Made by a program: the position numbers and the translations under genes
Shown here: piece after piece, positions 11,869-24,114 of the stretch
Layout: the number at the start of each line of letters is the position of its first letter
Position numbering within the stretch: the stretch's first letter is position 1
Source: Siphonodentalium dalli
Lineage: Eukaryota > Mollusca > Scaphopoda > Gadilida > Siphonodentaliidae
DNA length: 64,000 bases
NCBI GenBank assembly: GCA_032622095.1
Contig: CP136066.1
Span: 172,547,164 to 172,611,163 of the forward strand
Direction: 5' to 3'
Notes under the pieces: generated by a model
What the model was told of the DNA's origin: nothing
Database searches by the model: none
Seen by the model: the letters and a program-made list of their open reading frames with translations, nothing else

Positions 11869-12895
11869 CACTTTATAGTGTGTTTTCAGAACGAAAAAAA
11901 ATTGATTAAAATCAACAAATTTGTAAATTTAAAAACAATTCAAACGTTGTTGTATTCCATGTCCCAGCCCGGACATATACACCAAATTTAAATAATATTC
12001 ATTGAGAAACAACGGACCAAACGCTATATAACACCCGTATACATCTTTTATTCCGTATCGGACTCGGGTACATGTTATAGTAGGTACCGAATTGACACAC
12101 GTCGACTGGGCGAGTTGGCCCTGGGGCGATTAGGCCGATTCCGGCACATTCTATAATTTACCGTATGTATCCGTTTACGCGTAGTTTACTTTAGAACGTT
12201 CCGCAATTAATACCGTAAATAGAGCGACCTTATTTGACAGAGCATGCCTCTGTTATTGATTATCAAGTTGCTGTACATTAAAAACGACAAATTCACATGC
12301 TCGTTCAAGCGCAGTAGTCTATTTTCCCCATGTTAAATGACATCCACAAATACTAAATAACGCTAACCTACTGCCGAATGTTTGACACGACAACTGTTAA
12401 CATATTTGGGCTGAATTCATCTGACGCGGTATTATTCCTCAAAATAAACAACAAAACCATCGTTACTTGGAAATGTAGTTTGGGCTAACATTTACATAAA
12501 TCCTCCAGATCAATTATCCGACACACACGTCAGATGAAAAAGTCACATGAAGTAACCGGCCAAATTGGCCGAAATAAAATTATCTTTGAGTGTGCTTTCG
12601 ATGGCCATTATTTCTTCGGATGAAATTTTCTGACATGTCCATATATAACTCATGCCGACGGAATCCAATATGCCTTTAAACTGATTGAATCCACGTTTTC
12701 ACATTGTTCGTCCTACCCAGCTCCCCCAATCTGACGAAAAGTAGATAAAGTTCCCGAGCTAAAGGCGAACTCTTGCCCTTTAGTATGCGGTTCCAATATT
12801 GAATAATTATCATCTTACATCTGATACTGACTGGATATCTGCTAATTTCTCCGTACAACATGAACGTGGGAGTGCTGGTTTTCATATTAAGAATA
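11869..12895. other. No gene recognised
   Basis: Mostly unique-looking sequence with no long ORF. The minus ORF 12,676-12,885 (69 codons) has no domain. It lies 3' of the SGNH exon and could hold its 3' UTR, but no clear polyadenylation site was seen. Confidence 0.35.
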
Positions 12896-12896
12896 T

Positions 12897-12918
12897 GCTT
12901 ATATATATATATATATAT
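12897..12918. repeat. (AT)n microsatellite
   Basis: About 20 bp of alternating AT just downstream, on the minus strand, of the SGNH-like exon. Confidence 0.85.
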
Positions 12919-13019
12919 TCACCGCTGACCCCTGAATCACACATATTCATAAGTCCAAAAGTGTATAGTGGGTAAGTATTTACAGCAAAGTTTGTTTCCG
13001 TCACGAAAGTAGAGTTGGA

Positions 13020-13637
13020 TCATGTGTTGGTTTTGGACGCTTTGTTGGAGTGGTTAGGAGTCGTTTCCAGACGCCTCTTTTTACTCTCGTGAACGGCATC
13101 AACAAATGATTTTGATAACATTTCCTTCCCTTCTGGGCTAAAGTGAATGCCTGAACCGTCCGCTTTATCAAATAGCCCCTTCGCAATAGAGTTACCGCTC
13201 TTCAGAAATGACATGGTATTTATATATTTGAAATCCCAATCTGAACAGTAACCTTCAACACATGAGTTCACGAACGACACTGACTGATTGTATTCACCCC
13301 TCGCGATGCCCCTACCTTTCCTCGGGGGAACGCTGCACACGTTGACCTCTGCCTTCGGAAATGATTTCTGAACTAGCTGTGTAGCTTTAGTGAACATGCG
13401 AATGGTTTTCCCATCGTCACCGTTACTGCGCTTAATGTCGTTTGTTCCCAAATGTATTATTATCGTTTCGACCGCCTCGGCTTTAATATCAGGGTCGGCG
13501 TCCGCCCTCGATACGAGTTCATTCATATCCTCGTAACGCGCATCAGAGTACTGGATGATCTTCATGGATTTACGATCATGTGGGGGATGTTGCAAATAGT
13601 ATTTGGAGAACATGAGAGTCTTGTCTGGTTCAAGGGC
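13020..13637 (-). CDS. SGNH/GDSL-type hydrolase-like terminal exon
   Basis: A 206-codon open frame ends at a TGA at 13,020-13,022. From the first Met it is 197 residues. Block III of the SGNH fold is clear (IIIHLGTNDI, residues 51-60, GTND at 56-59), and block V is DGSGIH (D152, H157) followed by FSPEGKEML. The catalytic Ser block (GDS) is missing. Upstream the frame closes at a TAG that is itself the end of a good 3' splice site: 'ctttttgtctgtag' on the minus strand, with the exon starting at 13,637 in phase 0. The Ser block is therefore expected in an upstream exon, which I could not find. The tail is basic (KKRRLETT). Such domains occur in host esterases and also in invertebrate retroelements (some CR1 ORF1s and Ngaro/DIRS-like elements), so this could be either. 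It is the best protein-coding candidate outside clear transposons. Confidence 0.65.
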   Translation of the reverse strand, partial: ALEPDKTLMFSKYYLQHPPHDRKSMKIIQYSDARYEDMNELVSRADADPDIKAEAVETIIIHLGTNDIKRSNGDDGKTIRMFTKATQLVQKSFPKAEVNVCSVPPRKGRGIARGEYNQSVSFVNSCVEGYCSDWDFKYINTMSFLKSGNSIAKGLFDKADGSGIHFSPEGKEMLSKSFVDAVHESKKRRLETTPNHSNKASKTNT

Positions 13638-13754
13638 CTACAGACAAAAAGTCTGTAAACAGTTATCAATGATATTATAGATTTTTATGTTCATTATTAA
13701 TAATTGGCCATTAATGAGATTTCTAATATTAAAACCATTGGTATGTAAACATAG

Positions 13755-14065
13755 ATCATGCCACGAATATCATATTTCACCAGCACAACACCTTGGAACT
13801 TTTTGAAGTTTTGGCAGGGAACATTATAAAATCTAAATATAACCCAGGGAATATATTTCTTAGATATTATCTGTTCCTTAAGAGGAAGTCAAGTGACCAA
13901 TTTTGAATTGGGATTTCCATGCAAATCTGCAGAGCAAAAGTTACAGAGTTGCACATACTTCTGAGAGTGACTGGATGTGGTACTGAACAACAGGTATTTT
14001 TCTGGCGGGCCCGCTTGGAACTTGTTCCATTATAATGTTGGTGTATTTATACTTCCACGGTGTAA
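13755..14065 (+). repeat. Dispersed repeat M, copy 1
   Basis: Shares 'gatcatgcca', 'cttggaactttttgaagttttggcagggaac', and 'gggatttccatgcaaatctgc' through 'ggcggg(c/t)ccgcttgg' with copies near 18,660-18,960 (inverted) and 50,950-51,190. No termini or coding capacity are recognised. Confidence 0.6.
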
Positions 14066-14744
14066 CCAGGAAGTATATTGTTTTTCTACTGCGGCCGTTT
14101 TCTGTTTAATTGGAAATACTCAGAAACTATGGGAGGAGGACCGCGAAATCTCTAGCGAATGTAGGCATCTAAGGGATACTCAAAATGAAGGTATCGCGAT
14201 TTCGGCCCAACGTTTCATGGCAGAGTGAGATTTAAAAAAATATATTTTACTTATTATTATTATTATACTTAACCATTTTTCAACGCCTCAATCTCTGAAA
14301 GTATGAGGAGTAGCAAACTATCATTTGGTACGTGTGTTGGGGGCCAATGAGTTGTATGCCTTGAACTCATAACTAACATTGTCCGCGTTTTCCCTGCGGA
14401 GTTATCTCCCTTTATCTTGAAAAATGTCATTTTACTATCTCGGAAATTAAGAGGAGCAGAGCATCCACATTTGGACCGTATGCACACCTCGATATGCCCT
14501 ACTGACCAGGGCATCAAAAACTTGTGTCCGCCCTTTCCCTGCGGAGTTATCGCCCATAGATAGGCAAACACAATACACCAGGATGTTAAAATTGAGTTTT
14601 TTTTTGTTTTTTTATAAGTCCAGCCCAATTATATTTTTTATCGCATATTTGGAATGGGAACAGTAATTCGGACCCGAATATACTACTTAAAAGTTTTTTC
14701 TCCCAGGACTTTCCGCTACACGGGAAACGGAAAAAAATCACCTA
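14066..14744. other. No gene recognised
   Basis: A minus-strand 119-codon ORF (14,269-14,628) shows no motif. 'ccctgcggagttat' occurs twice (near 14,394 and 14,537), which hints at a small internal duplication. Confidence 0.4.
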
Positions 14745-15775
14745 TTATTCACGCCAAATCCAAACAGGCTAAATAACAAACAAAGTATTGCCGTAGCAGG
14801 TACGTCGGCATATTGTGGGTACGCCACCAAAGTTTGACCGATATACTCTGAAAACAACCTGCCCCCACGGAGAAAGCGAGTTGGGGTGGGTTGACACTTT
14901 TGGAAAATTCCACCGAAAATCGTAAATGAGCAAAATTCAAACATCGAGATAAATTTTGTTTGACGAGTGCATCTGATGGGTATAGTGTTCACGCGCATCT
15001 AGTGTGCGATTTTCTAATTTTCAGAGGGAACGGTTTACTCGTGACAAAGATGTATAACATAAATATGTATACTTATGTAGTCTATCACTAACTTATTTTT
15101 AGCCCCAAATCCAAACGAGCTAATGAAGGAGCAGGAGCATGTACATCGGTATAATGTAAGTACGCCTCCAAAATTTGACCGCTCTACTATAAATGCAACA
15201 TGCTCAATGGAGAGCTTGTGTCGGGATGGGTTCAGACTTGGCAAATTCCACCGAAAACAAATTGAGAAAATTACTCCAAAAATCAAACATTGAGATAAAA
15301 ACTTTTTGATGAGTGGACGCGCCGGACGTGGTTATATAGCAGTATCCACGCGCAACTTTAGTACGATTTTATAAGTTTTAGAGTGGACGGTTTACTCCTG
15401 GTATAGCGTGTACCGTTGTTGACGGTTGATATATATTACTCAAATTCAAACACACTCTTCTTGACGCTGAATTCAAACGGGCTTATAAAGGAGCAAGGCT
15501 AATGCATGAGCAGGTACATCGATATACAGTAGGTACGCACCCAAAGTTTCACGACTCTACTATGAAAGAAACCTGCCCAACGGAGAGCGCGCGTATACGC
15601 CCCGGGGAGGGTCGAGGCTTTTGGCAAATTCCACCGAAACTCGTAAAAGGGAAAACATGGAAAATCGCGAATCTAGTGTTTTATATTTTGAACACTGAAT
15701 GTGTTTGGTTGTATACACGGACAACATTAGTGCGATCTTCCCAGTTTTAGAGCGGACGGGTGAGCACTCAGCTAT
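14745..15775. repeat. Tandem repeat, three ~360-bp units
   Basis: Units starting near 14,750, 15,110 and 15,470 share 'ccaaatccaaac(a/g)(g/a)gct', 'gcaggtacgtcgg', 'gcaaattccaccgaaa' and 'gcgattttctaattttcagag'. The units are 75-85% similar by eye. The minus-strand ORFs that recur in each unit are not conserved in frame. Confidence 0.8.
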
Positions 15776-15964
15776 CATTACGCCACCGTAGTGTGGTGTT
15801 TCTAGCTTTTGGTTTTTTGATATCGCATGGTCGATCGATAATTCACTGGGTGATTGTACATTCGGCAAACCTCGTCAGATTCCGTCACCGTTTCATCGTA
15901 CCGATAATTACGAGAGTACAACTAAGATTGGCACATGTGTTTACGTCACCGGTGTAATTGTGGG

Positions 15965-16740
15965 GACATGCTTCTATTATGAAGGTTTGCTATCCCGAAG
16001 GTCCGCTATTCCGAAGGTTCTCTATTCCGAAGGTTTTTGTTATTTTTAGGTTAATTCTATATTTTAAAGTATTGAGACTAATTTGAGAGGGTTCATTTTC
16101 ACAAAGATTCTTTATATGGAGTGTGCGCTCACATCCGAACTGATCATGCGCGCACACCGATACAGATACAGGAGGAAATAACTTAACTTAGAACATTAAA
16201 TGTGATTTTGTTTTGTTTTCGCTGGTTTTCTTGAGATTTTATGTCATTACGTGGGCCCATACCTTTGAATTCTTGGCATATACTATGAATGTTGTGGTAT
16301 ATATGGACCCTCCCGCATTGGGACATGACATAGGTTCAGTTGACTTAAGTGGTGTTCTGTGTGTGCTCCAATTTGGAGTTCAATATTTTAAGGGCCAAGT
16401 TTAGAATTTTATGGGTCCATACCTTTGAACTCTGGGCATATAATATGAATATTGGGGGGCATGTCTCTATTCCGAAGGTTCACTATCCCGAAGGTCCACT
16501 ATTCCGAAATTTCTCTGAATGTTCGCTATTCCGAAGGTTCACCAATCCGAAGGTTCGTTATTCCGAAGGTTCTGTGTTCCAAAGATTTTTTTTATTTTAA
16601 GGTTAATTCTATATTCTAAAGTAACGAGAGGGTTCATTATCACGAAGATTCTTTTTATGAAGGAAATAACGTAAAACATTAAATGTGATTTTGTTTTGTT
16701 TTCGAGGGTTTTCTTGAGTTTAATGTCATTACGTATGACC
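15965..16740. repeat. ~16-bp 'ttccgaaggttcgcta' arrays within a duplicated module
   Basis: Two arrays of 'tattccgaaggttc' (15,975-16,040 and 16,465-16,585) each precede 'aggttaattctatatt', 'gagggttcatt' and 'cattaaatgtgattttgttttg', so a module of about 500 bp is directly duplicated. 'cccatacctttgaa' is duplicated as well (16,257 and 16,418). Unit length and degeneracy exclude a CRISPR array. Confidence 0.75.
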
Positions 16741-17189
16741 TATTTCTCATTACATATTCACGCCAAGGAGCCCACACAATTGCTATGTTACGATGCGATT
16801 TAATGTGATTATGTGTGACCTAATATCTCAATAATCTGAGGCAAGAGTACGCCTGCTAAAGGCGAATTATAACAGTTGGGGGTATAACGCTCAATAAATA
16901 CTGGAGGCTATAACAAACTGCGCAGTAGAATATCGCTGAATGGACGAGTATGAGATGAGCCTAAATGCAATTGTGACTTTGTTTAAAGGCCCACTTAATT
17001 TTCGAGTCATTAATTTTTTATAGTATATACGGTTTTAATAACAATTTATGCCATAAAATTTGAATAAACTACTATAATTCATCACCATTTGAAAGGCAGA
17101 ATACTTCTATCTCCTAGTTTGAAACACCTTCAAAATACCGCGTCGTATATCTAGCAATTAGCAACCAACATGTCCTCCTCGGCTTTCCA
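16741..17189. other. No gene recognised
   Basis: AT-rich sequence with no ORF or repeat of note. Confidence 0.4.
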
Positions 17190-17761
17190 TAGAATTCAAC
17201 GTAATTTGATACTTATGGGTATTTGTGTCCGGGAAGTGTTTTGAACGGGTCAAATCGTGACCCCGACCTGACCTTGACCATTAAAACTGTCAATGCAAGG
17301 TCAATTTGGGTAAAACGGACAAATTTCGGCGAAATTTGATACCTAGGGATACTTTGGTCCGAGGAGAGTTTTGAACGGGTCAAATCGTGACCTCGGCCTG
17401 ACCTTGACCTTCAATATGGCCAATCAAAGGTCAACTCGGATAAAACGGATAGATTTCGACGAAATTTGATACCTATGGGTACTTTTGTCGGGGGGGGTGT
17501 TTTGGACGGGTCAAATCATGACTCTGACCTTACCTTGACCTTCAAAATTGTTAATTAAAGGTCAAGTTGGGTAAAACGGACGGATTTCGACGAAATTTGA
17601 TACCTATGGGTAGTTTTCTACGGGTGGGGGTGTTTTGGACTGGACAAATCATGACCCTGACCTGACCTTGACTTTCGAAATAGTCAATTGAAGGTCAAAT
17701 CGCACCTTTCACCGGAAAGCAGATGGGAAACAGCCCGGGTGAAGTCGGGCCTATCAGCTTG
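17190..17761 (+). mobile_element. Helitron-like element 3, four ~130-bp core units
   Basis: Four tandem units carry 'gacgaaatttgatacctatgg', 'ggacgggtcaaatc', 'cctgaccttgacctt' and 'gtaaaacggac', the same core as 9609-10,111. The 3' end has a strong hairpin-like 'agcccgggtgaagtcgggc' 8-9 nt before CTTG followed by T. The 5' TC/CTGT end seen in the other copies is missing, so the element is probably 5'-truncated. Confidence 0.65.
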
Positions 17762-17764
17762 TGT

Positions 17765-18310
17765 AATAAAGAAGACAGTTTGATGAAAGTAATGTATGCC
17801 ACGAGAAACGGGAAAACTTGAAATATGGAAGTACGCAAATTTCCCGCATAAAATTTGAAAGCTAGTTTATAGAATAATTGTATTATTATTTATATTTATG
17901 GCTAATAATACGATCTTGGTGGCGTTACCATTTCTGACTATGGTTTTCTTGTCATCGATTGTGATAGAGTTATCTCTCGATCACAGTTAACTCTCTATTA
18001 CAGAGACGCTAACGACTCTGTGTAGCGATGACGCACTGAAATACATATAGTATTAATTAACTAAGCGGTCTATCCTCGGCCATTAAAACTTCTAAATGAT
18101 TCTGAATCCGAAACTGAAAGAATTATCCAAAAAAAATGCGAAATAGCAGAGTTATGGTACAGTAATATGCTTTATATACTTTTGATCTACATGTAGATTA
18201 CGATATAATCAGAGACGCCAAATTTCGTTGACCGTTGAACATTATTTGGGCGTCATGGGGAGGTGTTGTAATTAGCCCTAAAATGTATCTCTACCGAATA
18301 CAACTAAACG
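17765..18310. other. No gene recognised
   Basis: No ORF of interest. A local inverted repeat 'gatagagttatctctcgatcacagttaactctctat' lies near 17,961-18,000. Confidence 0.4.
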
Positions 18311-18314
18311 ATTG

Positions 18315-18410
18315 TCTGGGCCGAACGGTGGCTCAGTTGGTCAGGGCCATGATGCATTAGACTGTCATTAACCATCCACGCTGGATCGAACCAAATGAAA
18401 TAAAACATAT
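18315..18410 (+). repeat. SINE head fragment (tRNA-like)
   Basis: 'ggtggctcagttggtcaggg' resembles a Pol III A box and 'ggatcgaacc' a B box. They align to the tRNA-like head of the SINE at 41,449. The 3' body is missing, so this is a truncated SINE rather than a tRNA gene. Confidence 0.55.
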
Positions 18411-18659
18411 AGATCTTATTTAGAAATGTCAATTCAAGTCCACCATCAGATCACGAAGCAGCACTATGCATTCGCATGAAGAGGAACACAGCTATAAACA
18501 GAACACACACACCTGGAATGGGATACCATGGAAGTATATCTGATTACATGGAATCAGACCTCTAGTTATTTTTGAATTTTTTATTTATTTTTCAAATGTA
18601 GGTCAAGTGATGTAATTCCAGAAACAAATTCTCAAAAATATATTTATTACAAAATTTTA

Positions 18660-18970
18660 TAATTTACCAAGCGGACCCGCCAGATAAATACCAATACCAC
18701 ATCAAGTCACACTCAGAAGTATGTGCCACTCTAACTTTTGTTATGCAGATTTGCATGGAAATCCCCATTCAAAATTGTTTACTTGACCCCCCCCCGCCTT
18801 AATAACTAACTTCACTGTAGTTGAAGGTCCCAACTCGAAATTTTGCTTTGCGATGGTTACAATTATGGGATTTCTCCTAGATAATTAATTCAATGTCTAT
18901 TGCGATATCAGCTCACAAAACTCAGAGAAAGGCATACAATTTTGAGTTGGGACATTCATGATTTTGAATC
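18660..18970 (-). repeat. Dispersed repeat M, copy 2
   Basis: On the minus strand it reads 'gatttccatgcaaatctgc', 'acatacttctgag' and 'ctggcgggtccgcttgg', as in copy 1 at 13,755. A run of C (18,787-18,796) sits inside. Confidence 0.6.
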
Positions 18971-19940
18971 AGAGAACCACCCCCATATATGGCCCATTGC
19001 ATTCACTGGAATGGAACTACATGTCCAGTATGGCAGACCAAGCACAGATTATCACCATATATTTGTTGTATAGCTAGTGTATAGGCAAAAGCCTCGGTAA
19101 TGCATGTCGCTCGTAGAATAGGTTTTTTCACCAAATCCAATAAGAAAACTCATTTTCAAGAAACAGGCTATGTGAAGACTACCCAACTTTGAAGCGATCT
19201 CTTGCATAGCCAGCTGCAGTTTATTGAAATGTAGCCGAATTTTTTCTTAGTCATTCGGTCTAACACCCATGATCATTCGAGTAACCTGCTTTCTGGGATT
19301 GTTTACTATATATCAATAAATCCATGGTGGTAACCCTTGCTTTGTTTGCCACATGAGGCAGGGGTCCTTTTGAGTGATTGCAGTGCACCAGATATGGGGG
19401 TGGTTTACAATCATGCCCCTAGATTCCCACAGCATGACAACTGGTCAAGTTAAAAAAATCACACGCAGTAATGCTGAGTAATGCTGAATTGGTCATAAAT
19501 TGATTGTCGAATGGTTTCGAGCAAAAAGTCACCCATGATCTCCAAATGAGCAAAAAGTCTATCTATCTATCTATCTAGAATTACCTGTCAACTCCCCTTT
19601 CGGATATTACAGACAGGGTTCAGGTCTCGACTGTGGTCGGTGCTTTGGTGGGCTACTCTAACCTACAGCCCGTTTCTTTAACGTGCACATGCATAGTCAC
19701 CCATGTACACGGGTCAGCCATTTATGTCGGCTCCCAATCCGACAGCGTACCGCACTCACGACAACATACCTGAACATGATGTCGCCGTAAAGGGAAGTCA
19801 GTTTTGTATTCGGATATATATTGTGTGAGCACGAATGAGACTTTTCAGTCATACAACGTGGTAATCTGCCCAAGTTTGGATTTTTGTCAGAATCAACGTT
19901 GATGATGAGATTTTGGAGATCCTGGGTAAATTTTTGCATG
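18971..19940. other. No gene recognised; short (TCTA)n
   Basis: A (TCTA)5 microsatellite lies at about 19,558-19,577. The minus-strand 118-codon ORF 19,697-20,053 has no recognisable domain and its 5' half overlaps repeat M ('gatcatgccatgaatctc'). Confidence 0.4.
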
Positions 19941-20547
19941 TTTGGGATTAGATCATGCCATGAATCTCTACTCTGGCTAACGCCCGTAGAGATCATATTC
20001 CACAGTACAGGGAATGGACGGTCACCAAAAACTGAAAACAAAATGTTTAGCACCGATTTCCACCAAATGCATACAAGTTCTTCTCCAGTTGATACGAGAA
20101 ATCAAATCGTTTCAGTTAAAGACGCCACGTTTGGTGCCTATGTTGGCGAATGTCTGTCTGTGTTGTATATAACACCACTGGGGACCATCTAGAGAGCACC
20201 AAAGGGGTCTAACATTGGTAACTTTTTACGAGGAAGATAAGGATACGGGTTAATAAAGTGACGCTGTCTGTGGCAGAAAACGGGGAGGGGCATGCAACAA
20301 AAATGTATTTTTGTCGTGTTTTTCCACCAAAATTATACATAATCATCTCCATGCTATGCCGCCGTTCGAGTCAGGGGTGCATGGAGTAGGAGAGGCGCAC
20401 CAAAATTGATTATAATAACATATTCTTAGCATCGATTTCTACCAAACTGATACATATTCTTCTCCATGATAAGAGGAAACTAATCGTGTGATTTAAAGAC
20501 ACCAATTTTGTGCCGTTTGGGATGAGAGATATAGGGCAATAAATTGG
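19941..20547. repeat. Dispersed 'ttagcaccgatttccaccaaa' units
   Basis: Degenerate units near 20,043, 20,320 and 20,423 share 'atttccaccaaa', 'tcttctcca', 'aatcgttt' and 'aaagacaccacatttggtgcc'. Further units occur at 21,052-21,175 and 22,106-22,290, so MITE A1 and the foldback element have inserted into an older repeat field. Confidence 0.6.
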
Positions 20548-21049
20548 TTAAAGGTACGGTTGGCCTTGGCGGTTGGTATCCTGTGAAAATATTTCCACCC
20601 GTCAAAAACCGCCACAAACAGAAAGAACAACAAAATGTAGACAGACTTTGTCCGTATACAAATAAGAAATATCGCATAAACAGTATGTTATTGTCATATA
20701 TTTGACCATTGTTATGTAAACAAAAGCATAAAAAGTTACTTTTCTGGTGTTTGTTTATATTATGATGGTAAACATAAAGAGCGTTCTTTGTTGGTGAATT
20801 CCTGATATGGAACGAATAAAGAGCGTTTATGCCATTTGTGTGTGATTAGTCAGCAGCATTGTGCTGTCTTCTGTAACACAATCAGGCACTTGCTTAGGTA
20901 AAATATAGTAAATCTTTATGATAACATGCTGTTTACGCGATGGTCATGGTATATATGAACGAAACTGTATGCGTTTTAATGTTTTTCTGTTTACGGTGAT
21001 TGGAACAAATATGAATATTTTCGACAACTAAGGCCTCCCGTGCCTTTAA
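20548..21049. mobile_element. TTAA MITE, family A copy 1 (502 bp)
   Basis: Flanked by TTAA on both sides. Ends are AGGTACGGTTGGCCTTGGCG and the reverse complement AGGCACGGGAGGCCTTAG, imperfect TIRs. It matches 23,359-23,864 (inverted) and 39,899-40,400 over most of its length. 'aaagagcgttctttgtt', 'gctttt' and 'aacaaaagcataaaaagttac' are internal landmarks. It is non-coding and needs a TTAA-specific transposase (piggyBac- or Kolobok-type) in trans. Confidence 0.88.
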
Positions 21050-21175
21050 GAATTTGTTTTGTTGCCGATTGCCACCAAACGTATACATAATCATTTCCAT
21101 GCTATCATGAGTCTAATGTTGTGGTTTAAAGATGCGCCGTTCGAGCCATGAATGGCGAGGGGTACTAAAGCGCAG

Positions 21176-22084
21176 GTATTTGGCACAATAGACACCACCA
21201 CCCCAAAGACATATATAAGACAAGGTAACTATCTATCATATGCCCCAAATTCCCACCACCCGTTGTTATCAAGCTGTGACTAAAATATTTATGTTATGTT
21301 ATTCAGACTATAACACATATTTTGTTCAAGAAGGGCTATGGTTCAGTTTGGCTTAATCTGTTGATTGTATCAAAAGTTACAGGCATCGGAAAGAAACATT
21401 CTGGCCAAAATTTCTGGGCGGACATTTACTAGGCACACCGACTAAAGGGGACAGCCATTTTTCGTCGATGACATTCATCAAAACTTACATTTCAGGTAAA
21501 GTTTGATTAATTTCAACCCATAAAAGATGTCTCTTGTGCTCTTATGGTACTATGCAGTTAAATGGCTCTCAATAAAGTGCGAAGCGTAATTTGCTCCGCT
21601 GACGTCGCCAAAATTTAAGACAAATTACGTCTCCCACTTTCGTGAAAGCTATTTAACTGCATATCTCTGTCATAGATGCAAGAGGAGATTCTGTTATGAT
21701 CTGAAATGAATTGAAATTTACCAGAAATTGATCCAATGCAAGTATTGACGAATGTCACCGACAGAAACGGCTATACTGTCTGGTCTGATCATAAATGTTT
21801 TTCAGCCGGTGTGCCAAGTAAATGTCCGACCAGAAATTTTGGCAAGAATTGTTCTGTTCTGAAGCCTGTAACTTTTGATACAATCAACTGATCGAGTCGG
21901 TTGATATGTCAAAATGAACTAGAGTCCTTCGAGAACAAAGCGTTTGTTAGTTTGAACACATTTGTTTAAATTTGTGTTAGCTACAGCTTGACAACGTCAG
22001 GTAGTGGGATTTTGGGCCATCTGATAGATAGTTAGCTTGTCTTATATATGTATTAGGGTGGTGGGGTCTATTGTTTCAAATACA
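21176..22084. mobile_element. Foldback element, ~400-bp arms
   Basis: The two halves are long inverted repeats. 'gtatttggcacaatag' at the left pairs with 'ctattgtttcaaatac' at the right. The arms stay paired through 'catatataagacaag', 'ggcacaccg' and 'gtctcttgtgctcttatg' to a centre near 21,610. Divergence between arms is roughly 15-20% by eye. There is no ORF. Transcription would give a long hairpin RNA. Confidence 0.85.
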
Positions 22085-22099
22085 TGTGTACTAAAGCTG

Positions 22100-22300
22100 A
22101 TAATAACATGTTTAGCACTTATTTCCACCAAATTCATAAATGTTTTTCTCCAACGATATGAGTAATCAAATCGTTTGGGTTAAAGACACCACATTTGGTG
22201 CCGTTTTTGGTCAGGGTTGGAGAGAGGAGGGACACTAATATTGATCAGAATATTTTAGTCGCCGATATCCTCCAAAATTATCTATAGTCATCTCTGAAAT
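22100..22300. repeat. 'ttccaccaaa' repeat unit
   Basis: 'catgtttagcacttatttcc', 'atgagtaatcaaatcgtttg' and 'cacatttggtgccgtttttgg' match the unit at 20,043. Confidence 0.6.
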
Positions 22301-23358
22301 TCGTTGTTAGGATTTTTTTGGCGTTCACGTTTCACAACCTCGACATTTGGAGACTTAATTAAGTCACTTGAACAATTATATCTTCTCAACAGTCATATTC
22401 ATATGGGGTATGGAATCAGGGCATTCATATAGTGAGCTAATAAAAAAGCAAATAAAAATAAGAAAGCCTTAAAAGTATATTTATCATTCTGTCTAACAGA
22501 TACATAATTGCATAATGAGGGACATTGAACCACAAGAGAATGGCATGTTAGAATGGAGCATGTACTTTAACACGATTGGGAGTTATAGTTATAGAAGTCC
22601 TGTTCAAAAATATCGGTCACAGTGTGCAATCAAATATAGTTTCTTCTGAGATCAAATAAAACAGTCAGTAGCACATGACTTTTCAGGATCCTCCAACATT
22701 TACATCTGCCAGTTACATGGGGTTTCTTTCATTTTATTAGAATATACTCATAGCTTAACATACACAACGTAAAATCTAGCTCTGTGTCTCGCACATGTAG
22801 CTGATATATTGCAACATTTATTTTGAAATGTGAATAATTAGCCACAATAACACCATGAATAGAGGAGCACCTGATCGTTTCTTTAAATCGTCTGTACCTT
22901 CATGGATATATGATAACCAGGTGACCTCAACATCTTAGTCAGACCCACTAGATTGGTGTATACAGCTCTATGTAAAACCCAATTGTCGTGTTTTATTTTT
23001 TGTGAACTAATGTATTCACGGTGTTCATGTTAGGATCCCAATACAAGATATTGAAAAAAAAAAAAAAAAACCGCTAATTCAACCTCGTCAGCTCTACGAT
23101 TTAAATTTTTTTTTTAAACGACTGAAGTACGAGCATAACTTTGTAAATAAATACTTCTTTATTGGTGGGACGAATTAATCGCGATAACAAAATGACAATC
23201 ACTCCGGCAAGGTGGCTATGCGCTCCTTATAATCCATGAATAAGAATGACGTGTTGTGATGCCATTTGGATATGCAATTTATGAGAATACGTGTAACACT
23301 GTGAGCAAGAGTATCATCTATCCCCACCAAATATCTACAGCAGAGGATTTCACATCAC
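22301..23358. other. No gene recognised; poly(A) run
   Basis: A run of 17 A (about 23,056-23,072) could mark an old retroposon tail, but no body is recognised upstream. No ORF above background. Confidence 0.4.
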
Positions 23359-23864
23359 TTAAAGGCACGTGAGGCCTTAGTTGTCGAAAATATTCATATT
23401 TGTTCCAATCACCGTAAACAGAAAAACATTAAAACGCATACAGTTTCGTTCATATATACCACGACCATCGCGTAAACAGCATGTTATCACAAAGACCTAC
23501 TATATTTTACCTAAGCATGCAAGAGCCTGATTGTGTTACAGAAGACAGCACAATGCTACTGGCTAATCACACACAAATGGCATAAACGCTCTTTATTAGT
23601 TCCATATCAGGAATTCACCAACAAAGAACGCTCTTTATGTTTACCATCATAATATAAACAAACACCAGAAAAGTAACTTTTTATGCTTTTGTTTACATAA
23701 CAATGGTCAAACAGATGACAATAACATACTGTTTATGCGATATTTCTTATTTGTATACGGACAAAGTCTGTCTACATTTTGATGTTCTTTCTGTTTGTGG
23801 CGGTTTTTGACGGGTTTAAATATTTTCACAGGATACCCACCGCCAAGGCCAACCGTACCTTTAA
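23359..23864. mobile_element. TTAA MITE, family A copy 2 (inverted)
   Basis: TTAA lies at 23,359-23,362 and 23,861-23,864. It is the reverse complement of copy A1 with few differences, including the internal 'aacgctctttattag' and 'gtttaccatcataatataaac'. With A1 it flanks a 2.3-kb stretch containing the foldback element. Confidence 0.88.
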
Positions 23865-24114
23865 CCTGGGAAACGCCGAGTTCCTGCTAGTCGGCGATAT
23901 AACGGTAAGAAAGGTGATAATTACTATAGCATAAGGTCCATTCTCAGCAAAACCGTGCATGCGTGTCGCCGGTGGTTTTCCGTTAGAATATCGACGACAG
24001 AGATACACAAATGCCGTACACGGGAAGACCTTATCCCCGCGCAACTGGAACACTACACACGTAAACAGGTTGTTGATTATTTCTGCCGGGAGCTGCTCCT
24101 ATGTATGCGCAAAT

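Noticed and set aside
16465-16590. CRISPR-like array of short repeats
   Set aside because: The repeats are contiguous or separated by unrelated short gaps, are degenerate, and sit in a eukaryotic repeat module with no cas genes.
19697-20053. 118-codon minus-strand ORF
   Set aside because: Half of it lies in dispersed repeat sequence and no domain can be recognised.
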